This document shows positions 17,635 to 25,689 of a stretch of DNA of 64,000 bases, in pieces. Position 1 is the stretch's first letter. Each line of letters begins with the position of its first letter. The DNA comes from Phocaeicola faecium (GTDB lineage: Bacteria; Bacteroidota; Bacteroidia; Bacteroidales; Bacteroidaceae). The translations under genes and the position numbers were made by a program. Where the stretch lies: positions 1,111,970-1,175,969 of the forward strand of contig NZ_JACSPQ010000001.1 of NCBI RefSeq assembly GCF_014837055.1. Direction: 5' to 3'. The notes under the pieces were generated by a model, which saw only the letters and a list, made by a program, of their open reading frames with translations, was not told the DNA's origin and searched no databases.

Positions 17635-18005
17635 AGTTCGTCGAATAATGAAAGTTGCAGGCTGTCATCCGCCCGATGGTTGGTTGCCTTCTGCCGTTTG
17701 GGGGCTGCGGGCTTCGCCGATCCGGGTTTCACCACGGCGGCGGGGGCTGCAACCTCCACACGCCCGGATGAAGCCTCAACCTTGATGTTGTCCTCATCGT
17801 AGTAATGCACTGCCCATCCATACACCGTTGCATCATCTACCGCCACCGCCGTACCGCCCAACTTGCGGGCGCGGCTGATGATGTAGCGGCAGCATTCCTT
17901 GATACTCTTGTTCGCTTTCTTGTAGGTCTCGGCAAAAAGGCTGTCTTCGCGCGCCCGGTTGTCGAGGTAATTTTTTATCGTCGTTTCAAAAGTTGTGGTT
18001 GACAT
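17631..18005 (-). CDS. pcfK: PcfK-like protein ending in a QLSLF clamp-binding-like motif
   Basis: 124 residues. The N-terminal helical domain (residues 1-75) contains YGWAVHYYDED, the hallmark of PcfK-like proteins. An Ala/Pro-rich linker follows, and the C-terminus reads LQLSLFDEL. QLSLF is a textbook beta sliding-clamp-binding pentapeptide. This suggests the protein docks on the host clamp, which would place PcfK/PcfJ at the replication fork. Binding is inferred from the motif and linker arrangement. Upstream is the replication cluster. Confidence 0.8.
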   Translation of the reverse strand: MSTTTFETTIKNYLDNRAREDSLFAETYKKANKSIKECCRYIISRARKLGGTAVAVDDATVYGWAVHYYDEDNIKVEASSGRVEVAAPAAVVKPGSAKPAAPKRQKATNHRADDSLQLSLFDEL

Positions 18006-18039
18006 TTGATTAGTTTTTGAAGTGGTTGATTCTTGTTGA

Positions 18040-18894
18040 CTATTTCCTGTTCATCCGGCAGTTATAATCGCATAGGAAGCCGTAAATATCACGGCTCGCC
18101 ATGTCCGGCGGTGGAGGGTTATCCCCATATACCGCCCGTATTGCATCCTCTTTTCCGGCGTAGGCGTTGAACAGGTCTTTCGGCTTGTAGTTGTTAGGAA
18201 GCAATGGGAAAAGCGTTCTGAAAGCCTTAAAATCCGTTTTTGCTTTTTCTGCAAGTCCACGGATATTTTCAATTCCTTTCACCATTGCGGCGGCGGCATC
18301 CTTGATACGGATGTAACTTTTACCGGATTCCTGCTTAACACGTTCCATATCCAGCTTACGGATGGCTTCCAATCTGTCGGATGCAAAATCATGCAGGGCA
18401 ACCATGATTGCTTGGTTGTTTACCTTGCTGCCCCACACGAACTGCCCGCGCCGTCCAGCCTTCAGCTCGTTGAAAAAGATGCAAAGCTCGTAAAGGTTCA
18501 GGTAGTAATATCCGGTTGCAATGGAAAGGGATGTTTCGGCTATCACTGCCTTCATCAGTCCGTCCGTTTCCAAATCAAGGTCTATCCCGGCATACCGGAA
18601 CACGGAACGGAGATGTTCGGATATGACTGCGAGAACCGTAACGTTCCCATATACCCGGCTGACATCACCAAGAGTGGGTATGCCGTCGTGCTTTACGACT
18701 TCATGCAGCGGTAGCGTGCATTTCATCTGTGCCGCCGTGCCGGACCAGTTACTGACCAATCGGGATGCTGTTAACGAGTTCTTCAAACTCATCTGGAGGG
18801 AGGTCAAGGATGTTTCCTGAGGCTTCTCCCCCACCATAGCGATTTGCGACGGGGATATTACCGCCGTCATTGCTTTTTGAAGTTCTGTTTCCAT
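18040..18894 (-). CDS. Conserved phage protein of the replication region
   Basis: 284 residues, soluble, helical. The annotated start overlaps the end of the replication initiator gene by 146 nt, which is unusual. Internal methionines at residues 20 (18837) and 35 (18792) are alternatives. The centre (SLSIATGYYYLNLYELCIFF) resembles a helicase-loader-like or DUF family often placed after the initiator in Bacteroides phages. A loader role is only a guess from position. Confidence 0.6.
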   Translation of the reverse strand: METELQKAMTAVISPSQIAMVGEKPQETSLTSLQMSLKNSLTASRLVSNWSGTAAQMKCTLPLHEVVKHDGIPTLGDVSRVYGNVTVLAVISEHLRSVFRYAGIDLDLETDGLMKAVIAETSLSIATGYYYLNLYELCIFFNELKAGRRGQFVWGSKVNNQAIMVALHDFASDRLEAIRKLDMERVKQESGKSYIRIKDAAAAMVKGIENIRGLAEKAKTDFKAFRTLFPLLPNNYKPKDLFNAYAGKEDAIRAVYGDNPPPPDMASRDIYGFLCDYNCRMNRK

Positions 18895-19525
18895 TTTGCA
18901 TTATTTTTTCAGTTATCCACAAGTTTGCCCGGCTGTCCCATCGCTCGATACGGGCGCCGTTGGCATTTTTCCAGCCTAAGCTGTCGAAGTGGTAGAAGAA
19001 AGTTTCCGCCTGCATTTCCCAATCCGGAAGTTTCCCGGAGAAGTAGTTTTTTACCTCCTCCAAAGTCGGGATTATAATCTCAGGCTTTTTTCTTGAAGGC
19101 TTGGGTTTCTCCTCACGTGCGGGCGCGGGCGCAAATAACCCGCCAGGGTTATTATTATTCTTTGTCTTTGTCTTATTCAACTCGGTATCAACCTGCGCCC
19201 TAACCTGCGCCCTAACCTCGGTATCAACCTGCGCCCTAACCTCGGTAAATTTTACCAAGCTATATGTTACTACCGGGCTTCCATTTTTAGTCTTGAAGTC
19301 TATCAATCCAACTTGTTTTAATCGGTTTCTTGCCGCCGACAAAGTTTTCAATGACGCTATACCTAAATCAGCAAGAACCTTGCTATTGTTACGGTTAAAC
19401 GTATTCGCCCACTTACAGAGGTTGTTAGTTTCTAACAGGTAGAAGTACAAAGCGGTTTCTGTGACGGTTAGCGAATAGGCGTTATGTTGCAACCAAAAGT
19501 TCTTAATGTAATCTATATAAGTCAT
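18749..19525 (-). CDS. Phage replication initiator / replisome organiser
   Basis: 258 residues. Residues 1-100 form a winged-helix region (SLTVTETALYFYLLETNNLC, then a recognition segment SLKTLSAARNRLKQVGLIDF) as in replisome-organiser N-terminal domains. A four-residue repeat (VRAQ/VDTE, about 95-115) and a Lys/Asn stretch follow, then a C-terminal part with WDSRANLWITEK as in other phage initiators. The DNA encoding the repeats is a 12-bp tandem array next to AT-rich DNA, so the gene probably contains the replication origin, as lambda O does. The start at 19525 lies inside the previous stop. Confidence 0.75.
   Translation of the reverse strand: MTYIDYIKNFWLQHNAYSLTVTETALYFYLLETNNLCKWANTFNRNNSKVLADLGIASLKTLSAARNRLKQVGLIDFKTKNGSPVVTYSLVKFTEVRAQVDTEVRAQVRAQVDTELNKTKTKNNNNPGGLFAPAPAREEKPKPSRKKPEIIIPTLEEVKNYFSGKLPDWEMQAETFFYHFDSLGWKNANGARIERWDSRANLWITEKIMQNGNRTSKSNDGGNIPVANRYGGGEASGNILDLPPDEFEELVNSIPIGQ
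19180..19251. repeat. 12-bp iteron-like tandem array, probable phage replication origin
   Basis: Six 12-bp units run in register: ACTCGGTATCAA, CCTGCGCCCTAA twice, CCTCGGTATCAA, CCTGCGCCCTAA, then CCTCGGTAAATT. Next to it are an AT-rich tract (about 19150-19180, mostly TTATT/TTTGTC) and a 13-nt palindrome GGTAAATTTTACC at 19244-19256. Repeats plus AT-rich DNA inside an initiator gene are the classic layout of a phage origin. Inferred, not shown. Confidence 0.6.
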
Positions 19526-19884
19526 CGCAGATAAGTATTGACCTCATTCATAAATTCTTGCAGAGAATGGCATACCACATACTTGTTACGGTATTTTTCC
19601 GCTTCTCTCTGCCACTTTTTTTGATTTTCGCTTTGCGTACCCTTCGGCTTCTTCATTTCAATGCAAAGGGACGCATATCCCTTTTTGGGAATAAGCAAGA
19701 TTAAATCAGACACACCGGAAATGGCGCCCTCGTATTTCATGCGCGCTCCGGTCTTTGCGTCCCGCTTGCCGCCGTTGGGTACAGTGAACAGCATAAGAGC
19801 CAGGAACGGGTACTGAAGCCTGAACCATTGTACGCAGTCATGCTGTATCTGGCTTTCCGACAATGGGGTCGTTTGCTTTCTCAT
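19522..19884 (-). CDS. VRR-NUC domain nuclease
   Basis: 120 residues forming a single VRR-NUC domain. The pattern FTVPNGGKRD is followed by YEGAISGVSDLILLI and then LCIEMKKPKGTQSENQ, giving the catalytic D and E-x-K of a PD-(D/E)XK fold plus the trailing SxxQ. Such stand-alone nucleases occur in phage replication modules and cut branched or structured DNA. The gene overlaps both neighbours by several nt. Confidence 0.85.
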   Translation of the reverse strand: MRKQTTPLSESQIQHDCVQWFRLQYPFLALMLFTVPNGGKRDAKTGARMKYEGAISGVSDLILLIPKKGYASLCIEMKKPKGTQSENQKKWQREAEKYRNKYVVCHSLQEFMNEVNTYLR

Positions 19885-20029
19885 AAGATTTCAGTTTAAG
19901 CAATCTTGTTGTAGTCTCTTCATCTATAAAGTTCGTCCATCCGGACTTATGCAACTTTATAGCGGCTTCCCTGAGGGTAATATTCCCACCCTCTACTTTT
20001 TCTTTCAATGATTGCAATATATTTTTCAT
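19838..20029 (-). CDS. Small phage protein with possible helix-turn-helix
   Basis: 63 residues. The stretch ITLREAAIKLHKSGWTNFID resembles a small HTH. It overlaps the VRR-NUC gene start by 47 nt and the helicase stop by 4 nt, which suggests a real coupled gene. The function is not recognised. Confidence 0.55.
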   Translation of the reverse strand: MKNILQSLKEKVEGGNITLREAAIKLHKSGWTNFIDEETTTRLLKLKSYEKANDPIVGKPDTA

Positions 20030-21714
20030 AATCTGTTCCCAAATAAATTCATAGCCATGTCAACCACGTTTTCCTTAACTACATCATCCGTACCGGTTAC
20101 ACCGTTGGCAATATTCTTTTTGGTCTGTATGACTTGATACATGTATTTGTCGATGGTATCTTTGCCGAGATAGTAGTAACAGTTCACGTTATTCTTCTGT
20201 CCGTTACGGTGCGCCCTATCCTCTGCCTGCTCACAATCGCTAAACGTCCACGGGAACTCGATAAAAGCTACACGGCTGGAGGCGGTCAGCGTCAATCCTG
20301 TACCTCCGGATTTATAGTTCAGTATTATCAGCTTGCATTCCGGGTCGTTTTGGAATTTGTCTACTGCCGCCTGCTTGCGCGTGGCATTGTCCTCACCCGT
20401 GACCGTTACGGCATCCGGGAAGTTACGTTTCAACTCCTGAACGACTTCTTTCAGGTAAGCAAAGACGATCAGCTTCTCACCACCATCAATCACATCATGG
20501 ATGAACTCAGAAAAGACCTTTATCTTTCCACGTGCCGAAATGGATTTCAAGATTCCCATACGCACCATGACTTCACCCCGCATGGCTTTTTCTATCTTTT
20601 CATCCGATGCGTTCTTGTAGTCCCTCAAATATTGAATCAGGTCTGCTTCGGCACGGTCGTATTCCTTGCGGTTGTCGATATCCACTTCGATGTATTGCCG
20701 TGACTTGTCGGGTAGCTGCGTCAATACCTTTGCTTTTTCCCTACGGAAGAAACAAGTCATAGACAAACGCCAATTTAGCTCCTTAACATTGCTCGACTGT
20801 TTAGGTCCGGCACAATAACGCTCTATAAAGTTCTTATAGCCTCCGAAGTCCTCCAACCTACCCATGATTTTAAGTTGCTGGATAAGGTCGGTATTGTTGT
20901 TCACAACGGGCGTTCCGGTAAGTTCAAGGATATACTCTTTACCTTTACAAATTCCCTCGATGAACTTGCTTTGTTGGGTCTTGCTTGACTTGCATTTGTG
21001 GGATTCGTCAATTACTACAGACTTAAAAAGTGAAACGCGCGGGTCAAACGTTATAGAACGCATGGTGAAACGTGCATCATCCCGAATGCCCATGACAAAG
21101 AATTTTTTCAGGCTCTCATAATTAGTGATGAATATGTCACAGCATTTCGTTTCAAAAAAGCGGTGCCAATTAGCCTTGTTACGGTCATCAAGTATCAAGG
21201 CTTGTTTACCTGCAAATTTCTTGAATTCACGCTGCCAGTTTATTTTCAACGCCGCCGGACAAACAACAAGGCACGGATACGCTTTTGCTATCGTAACCGT
21301 GCCTATCGCTTGTAATGTCTTTCCCAGTCCCGGTTGGTCGCCAAAGATGCAACGTTTGTGCTGGAGCGCGTAAGCAATGCCTTCTTTCTGATACTCGTAA
21401 GGTTCAAGGAGCAACCCGTGCGGTACGGTCAGTTTCGGCAAATCGGGAATACTGTAATCAGCTACCTCTTTTGCCGAAACTGCACGCTGTACACGGCTGC
21501 ATATCTTAACGGACACCGCCCAATTACTCATAGCGTCCACATACCACTTATCATCAAGAGAAACCCTCCACGCGCGTTCATCAGAAATATAAGCCGCTTT
21601 GGGATTCTTCTTAACGGAAGGAATGCGCTTTACCATGCCTAACAGGTCAGGATGGTACGGGAATGCAATCTTATAGCAATTAGGGGTTTGGGTTATGCAA
21701 AACGGGTATAACAT
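20026..21714 (-). CDS. SNF2-family DNA helicase/translocase
   Basis: 562 residues. An N-terminal small domain (about 1-95, with PSVKKNPKAAYIS as in HARP-like regions) precedes the SF2 core: motif I GDQPGLGKT (125-133), motif II DESHKCKSS (about 235), motif III LTGTPVVN, then the helicase C domain with GGTGLTLTAS and a final QAEDRAHRNGQ (motif VI). The order fits SMARCAL1/SNF2-like enzymes that remodel stalled forks. In phages it is usually found with recombination genes, as here with the nuclease, NinB and Sak4-like protein. Confidence 0.9.
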   Translation of the reverse strand: MLYPFCITQTPNCYKIAFPYHPDLLGMVKRIPSVKKNPKAAYISDERAWRVSLDDKWYVDAMSNWAVSVKICSRVQRAVSAKEVADYSIPDLPKLTVPHGLLLEPYEYQKEGIAYALQHKRCIFGDQPGLGKTLQAIGTVTIAKAYPCLVVCPAALKINWQREFKKFAGKQALILDDRNKANWHRFFETKCCDIFITNYESLKKFFVMGIRDDARFTMRSITFDPRVSLFKSVVIDESHKCKSSKTQQSKFIEGICKGKEYILELTGTPVVNNNTDLIQQLKIMGRLEDFGGYKNFIERYCAGPKQSSNVKELNWRLSMTCFFRREKAKVLTQLPDKSRQYIEVDIDNRKEYDRAEADLIQYLRDYKNASDEKIEKAMRGEVMVRMGILKSISARGKIKVFSEFIHDVIDGGEKLIVFAYLKEVVQELKRNFPDAVTVTGEDNATRKQAAVDKFQNDPECKLIILNYKSGGTGLTLTASSRVAFIEFPWTFSDCEQAEDRAHRNGQKNNVNCYYYLGKDTIDKYMYQVIQTKKNIANGVTGTDDVVKENVVDMAMNLFGNRL

Positions 21715-21718
21715 AATC

Positions 21719-22396
21719 TTATGATGCTAACTGTTCGGAAGAAGCCCTGCGCGTCCTGCGGGGCTTTATATTCTTTCCATTGATGTTCATCGTCACGGAA
21801 GAACTATTCATCGCAGCCTGAAAATTTTCCATATCCGCATTACTGGGGACGGGGATCTCCGCTTCGGGGACTGCCTCAGCATGTATTTCAGTCTCGGCAT
21901 TTTCCTCTTCAAACGGAAGTTCCTGCTGCACAATTTTCCATTTCTTATTGAAAAGGTACTCGTGTACCTCATATTCACATGTAGAAATGGCTTGTTCCAA
22001 ATCAAAGGCAAATTGGTAAGGCTCATTATCATCTTCAAACTTGGTAAACGGGCTGTTCAAATTCAACACTTTGTTACTCTTCAAAAAACGTTTTCCCGTC
22101 AGGGTTACACCCCTGCTGTCTCCATCGCCACCTATCGAATAGCCCGTAACCTCAAGAATCTGACCAATGTTATCCGGTAAATCATTTAAAAACTCTTTGC
22201 CGTCAGCTTCTTTCAACTCGCATAGGAAAACCATGTGCGAAACAAGTTCACCGAATGCGTTTATCAAGTCTGACGTAACAAGGTTCTTACCCTCTATCGT
22301 GACCGTTCCGGTTTCGTCCCGGTAAGTGGCAGTCAAAGTATTGTCTTTGGTAACTTTCGCTTTAAGTATTTCCATCTTATCTGTTTTTATATTCAT
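21719..22396 (-). CDS. Hypothetical phage recombination-region protein
   Basis: 225 residues, acidic. The middle is beta-rich (TLTATYRDETGTVTIEGKNL). QQELPF (about residue 158-163) resembles a weak Q-x-x-L-x-F clamp motif. It is encoded between the NinB-like and helicase genes and overlaps NinB by 20 nt. It could be a single-strand DNA-binding or partner protein, but no family is recognised. Confidence 0.6.
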   Translation of the reverse strand: MNIKTDKMEILKAKVTKDNTLTATYRDETGTVTIEGKNLVTSDLINAFGELVSHMVFLCELKEADGKEFLNDLPDNIGQILEVTGYSIGGDGDSRGVTLTGKRFLKSNKVLNLNSPFTKFEDDNEPYQFAFDLEQAISTCEYEVHEYLFNKKWKIVQQELPFEEENAETEIHAEAVPEAEIPVPSNADMENFQAAMNSSSVTMNINGKNIKPRRTRRASSEQLAS

Positions 22397-22790
22397 TTAT
22401 AAACTCCTGATAGTAGCGGTCAGCCGGAAGCGGGAGCATTATCCCAAACTCCGACGCAGCATCAGCCTGTATCTTTTGCAGAAATTCCGTCATTTGCTTT
22501 GTGTTCAGATGGGAAGAGGTGGTATATACTTCCTCTCCCCAATCATTTACATAAGCAAGGAACTTTTTGCAATAGTGGTTGTAAGTCTCTATCGCTAAAG
22601 TTCCCGTTTCATCCTCGATACATTTGAACCAAAGCCACATCAAAGCATTCTGATTAAGGGTGCGCGGCTCAGCGTATCGCTCAATAGTCAACCTATAACG
22701 TCCGTTACGCAACTGACTGCACATGAAATCAAAAGACTTGCTTAATGTGATTTCTCCTTTTTCTTTTACAAGGATTGCTGTTTGGCTCAT
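22377..22790 (-). CDS. NinB-like recombination protein
   Basis: 137 residues. The core RTLNQNALMWLWFKCIEDET and the C-terminal TSSHLNTKQMTEFLQKI match NinB (lambda Orf family), a single-strand DNA-binding recombination mediator. It overlaps the PD-(D/E)XK nuclease gene by 4 nt. Such proteins replace host RecFOR in phage recombination, consistent with the neighbouring Sak4-like ATPase. Confidence 0.8.
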   Translation of the reverse strand: MSQTAILVKEKGEITLSKSFDFMCSQLRNGRYRLTIERYAEPRTLNQNALMWLWFKCIEDETGTLAIETYNHYCKKFLAYVNDWGEEVYTTSSHLNTKQMTEFLQKIQADAASEFGIMLPLPADRYYQEFINEYKNR

Positions 22791-23605
22791 TCTTCCGCAA
22801 ATATCTTTTTGTCAGTAATCAAATCCCTGTTTGCTTCCAGAAATTCGATGAACCGCTCTACATGGTTTGTAAGCATCTTCACCGACTGTTCATGATTGTA
22901 AGTGTAATATTCCGGGTAGCATGTTCCGGATATTAAAGGGGTTCGGCTTGTACCGCCTTTCAAGGCATAAGCGGTGTATTCAAATGCTTTTACGCTTTCC
23001 ACTTGACCGGAAGCGATAAGGCAGTACGGATATACATGCCGCTGCCATTTGCGCTCATACTTGCCGAACTGGTAGCTCGAAGTGGTCTTAATGTCATAAA
23101 CCACATCCTTTCTAAATTCATCAATAAATCCGTAAAGCTCCACATCACCGTACCCGGTCGGCAATATAGCCGACACAAACAACTGACTGATTGAACCTTT
23201 GAAATATTCCGCTTGACTGATAATCCATTTCCTATCAAAAAGGAAATTTCTTTGCGCCGCCAATTCCGTAGCTGGGAATGTGACCTGTACGATGTTTGTT
23301 TCACGGTCTCCAATGATGGTATATGCCGCACGTTCTGTCGGCGTATGCTTTTCATTATGCACATAACAGTCGATAACTGCATTAAAGGCTGTTCCTTTAT
23401 CTGCCGCCTCACTGTCAAACGGTACGCGGTTTATCGCATTTATCAAATCCTGTTTCAAAGAGGCTTCAACTTCTTCCGGAGAGCGTTTATACTCTCCGGT
23501 TTCATTGTCTATGTTGAAAAAGGATTCTACTTCTTCATCCGCCCTCAGATAAGCATCGAACTTGTCAAGAAGTGACGGGTATATTCTGTACTTAGGCTGC
23601 AACAT
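22787..23605 (-). CDS. PD-(D/E)XK superfamily exonuclease
   Basis: 272 residues. The signature is GDVELYGFIDEF then VVYDIKTTSSYQFG, giving the catalytic D and D-x-K; KGTAFNAVIDCYVH precedes it. This arrangement is common to RecB-like/lambda-exonuclease-like phage enzymes that resect DNA ends for annealing or recombination. The gene overlaps the ATPase gene by 14 nt and precedes ninB. Confidence 0.8.
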   Translation of the reverse strand: MLQPKYRIYPSLLDKFDAYLRADEEVESFFNIDNETGEYKRSPEEVEASLKQDLINAINRVPFDSEAADKGTAFNAVIDCYVHNEKHTPTERAAYTIIGDRETNIVQVTFPATELAAQRNFLFDRKWIISQAEYFKGSISQLFVSAILPTGYGDVELYGFIDEFRKDVVYDIKTTSSYQFGKYERKWQRHVYPYCLIASGQVESVKAFEYTAYALKGGTSRTPLISGTCYPEYYTYNHEQSVKMLTNHVERFIEFLEANRDLITDKKIFAEE

Positions 23606-24527
23606 AGACTTTCTTTGTTTTATCGAATTTCAAACCCAATGCCTTACATTTCCGGGAAATCAAATCTTTAGCCTGCAATGAAGAATCGAAAATATGATTC
23701 AGTTTCTGCATGGCTTCTACCGCCGCATTCGCCGAAACAGCATCCGTAATCATCTCTACATTTTCTTTAATGACTTCCATCAGCTCCTCATATTCATTTG
23801 AAAGCTCCGTTTGCTTTGATTGGTAGACTGAATATGATTTAATGATATTGGTCATAAAGTTATTTTCACCCGTCACATTACCGTCCGCATCTATAATGAC
23901 CGGAATCTCCATACGCTCCGGCAGGTTGCAGGTATTCTTTCCGTAGAACTTTTCACAAGGATTGAAAGATATGGTACGCTTCTTGCCGATGGCTTCCATA
24001 TAACCTACCAAATCAAGCTCCTTAATCAAATCCCCGGCAGAAGAACCGCCTATCTCCGGACGTATCTGCTTTTCGTCTCCGTTCTTTTCTTCGCGTTCAT
24101 GCGCAACGAACACAACCGATTTCCCCATCAGTGTTACCTGATTCACAAAGTTGATAAACATGTTTTTGCGCACCCCATATCCTTGCAGGGAAAGAGTACC
24201 GTCGGCTTTCTTCATTTTCGGATTGTTCTGCATGATATACTTATCCATGAAAGAAAGCATCTTTCCCGCAGTATCAATAACAAAGGTCTTATAACCTGCT
24301 ATCTCATCGGAGGAAAGAACCTCATCCACTTCTTCCCATTTCGTAATCTGTACCGTGTCTACACGGTGGGCGGCATTTACACGGTGAATCCCCCCGTCAA
24401 AATCCAGCAAAAGCGGAAGTGGCGCCGATAATGCCAAAGTAGTTTTCCCCATACCCGGTTGTCCGTAAATCAAAGCGGACAACGTTTGTTTAACACTCAG
24501 TTCGTTAGGCTTTTTAATCAGTCCCAT
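23592..24527 (-). CDS. AAA_24/Sak4-like RecA-fold ATPase
   Basis: 311 residues. The Walker A GQPGMGKT is at 22-29, a Walker B-like FVIDTAG at about 81-87, and VVFVAHEREEK is a sensor segment. The C-terminal third is helical. Sak4-like proteins are phage single-strand annealing or RecA-like recombinases, often paired with an exonuclease as here. The start at 24527 is supported by a short A-rich leader. Confidence 0.85.
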   Translation of the reverse strand: MGLIKKPNELSVKQTLSALIYGQPGMGKTTLALSAPLPLLLDFDGGIHRVNAAHRVDTVQITKWEEVDEVLSSDEIAGYKTFVIDTAGKMLSFMDKYIMQNNPKMKKADGTLSLQGYGVRKNMFINFVNQVTLMGKSVVFVAHEREEKNGDEKQIRPEIGGSSAGDLIKELDLVGYMEAIGKKRTISFNPCEKFYGKNTCNLPERMEIPVIIDADGNVTGENNFMTNIIKSYSVYQSKQTELSNEYEELMEVIKENVEMITDAVSANAAVEAMQKLNHIFDSSLQAKDLISRKCKALGLKFDKTKKVYVAA

Positions 24528-24553
24528 AATAAATTAATTTTTAAGTGGTTAAT

Positions 24554-24648
24554 AAAAAAACGATTCCCAGAACGGCGGCCAGACCGAACCGGGAATATAA
24601 TCACGATATAAAGAGGACTTTCACCTCGCGTTGCCCATAGGGTCGCTT
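24554..24648 (-). ncRNA. Structured intergenic RNA ending in a terminator-like hairpin
   Basis: On the minus strand this 95-nt stretch shows GCG-CCC-TAT-GGG-CAA-CGC, then GAGG-TGAAAGT-CCTC, then an ATTCCC...GGGAAT stem (24563-24596) followed by TTTTTTT. The last hairpin is a likely terminator; the upstream ones look like a conserved small RNA or regulatory leader between two early operon genes. No known family was recognised. Confidence 0.45.
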
Positions 24649-24975
24649 TTAAATTATACAATTTATATCTTTTATTTCATCTTTAGCTCTTGGAGAGATG
24701 GATTTGAAACAATTACATTTGAATGCAGCCGATTCTAACTCTAATTTATTGAATCTTACACCTGATTTGGGTTTCCCGTCTGCATCCTTATACCTCTTTA
24801 CAAGCCCCTCACGTACCCATTTAGATACATTTCCTCGTCCGTAGCGGATATGCGCTTGATTCTGTGTTATGAATTCAGCCTCTTTGCCTGATTCTATACG
24901 TTCCTGCATTCTTCCTATATCCGCTGCATAATCGACTATTTTATATAATATTTCATCATTTATAGCGATAATCAT
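24649..24975 (-). CDS. Small phage protein with DNA-binding-like region
   Basis: 108 residues, with a strong ribosome-binding site (AAGGAGG) 4 nt before the ATG. The middle (NVSKWVREGLVKRYKDADGK) looks like the helix-turn-helix plus wing of MerR/Xis-type proteins. It may be an excisionase or regulatory protein. It overlaps a short basic ORF at its 5' end. The function is inferred only. Confidence 0.65.
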   Translation of the reverse strand: MIIAINDEILYKIVDYAADIGRMQERIESGKEAEFITQNQAHIRYGRGNVSKWVREGLVKRYKDADGKPKSGVRFNKLELESAAFKCNCFKSISPRAKDEIKDINCII

Positions 24976-25114
24976 AACGCCTCCTTGCCTTTGGCTTTTG
25001 TTTTAACTTTTTCTTATTTTTTGCACGTCTTTTCAAAATCTTGTGCAATCTCCTTTTTATAGCGGAATCATGGAGAAGTGTTGTCCTTAACTTGCCATTA
25101 ATTAGAAAAACCAT
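24956..25114 (-). CDS. Possible 52-residue basic peptide coupled to flanking genes
   Basis: The ATG at 25112-25114 sits inside the last codons of the LuxR-type gene, and the stop at 24956-24958 lies inside the first codons of the next gene. The product is strongly basic, reading DSAIKRRLHKILKRRAKNKK in its centre, like a nucleic-acid-binding peptide. The underlying DNA is A-rich, which by chance can give such codons, so this is uncertain. Confidence 0.4.
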   Translation of the reverse strand: MVFLINGKLRTTLLHDSAIKRRLHKILKRRAKNKKKLKQKPKARRRYDYRYK

Positions 25115-25485
25115 AATCCTGATGCTTCAAAATTTCTTCTTGCAGTGCGCATTACTCGGACCACTCTTGATTGAGTCCGAAATCCAGCTCTTCTTATTTC
25201 CCAATGACATCCTGAAATTGCCATATAGAATAATAGAGCTGAAAAGAATAACTCAAGTCCATGTTTGCGTATCTCTTTCAAATCGAAATCTATCTTCATC
25301 TTTTCACAGAACATGTACAGCACGAGTTCCGTATCTTTCGATATTCCCAATTTCCTGTATATGTCCCGTTTCTGTGCCTTGATAGTCCATTCTGACCGGT
25401 TCAAAACATCAGCGACCTCTTTATCTGCCAAACCCTTACAATACTGTTCGGCAACAAGGTGCTCCCGGTCTGTCAGAGCGTTCAT
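25102..25485 (-). CDS. LuxR-type HTH protein
   Basis: 127 residues. Residues 3-60 form a GerE-type helix-turn-helix (LTDREHLVAEQYCKGLADKE, with recognition region SEWTIKAQKRDIYRKLGIS). A hydrophobic segment (about 78-92, LELFFSALLFYMA) and an Arg-rich C-terminus follow. It may regulate the late operons through the palindromes at 2815 and 13884, because LuxR-type factors bind dyads, but this is speculation. It overlaps the 68-residue gene by 4 nt. Confidence 0.75.
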   Translation of the reverse strand: MNALTDREHLVAEQYCKGLADKEVADVLNRSEWTIKAQKRDIYRKLGISKDTELVLYMFCEKMKIDFDLKEIRKHGLELFFSALLFYMAISGCHWEIRRAGFRTQSRVVRVMRTARRNFEASGLWFF

Positions 25486-25688
25486 GACATGCGTTTTACT
25501 TTGAATTCACCCTTCTTCTTATCTATCTCACCGATACGCTTCCATTCAGCCCCTTCAAGACACATTTCCAACCTTAACCGGGAAATAGTAGTATTAATCA
25601 CTGATATTGAAGACACGGGAAATACTAAAATTTCACCGACTTTCATTCCTCGCAAAGCCGATGACCAATTTTCTGTTACTTTTACCAT
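25482..25688 (-). CDS. Small phage protein
   Basis: 68 residues, with a compact beta-like core and a basic C-terminus (EIDKKKGEFKVKRMS). It is translationally coupled by ATGA to the LuxR-type gene. No family recognised. Confidence 0.6.
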   Translation of the reverse strand: MVKVTENWSSALRGMKVGEILVFPVSSISVINTTISRLRLEMCLEGAEWKRIGEIDKKKGEFKVKRMS

Positions 25689-25689
25689 A

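Noticed and set aside
19180-19251. CRISPR array
   Set aside because: Units are only 12 bp, directly adjacent without spacers, and inside a coding gene; better explained as iterons.
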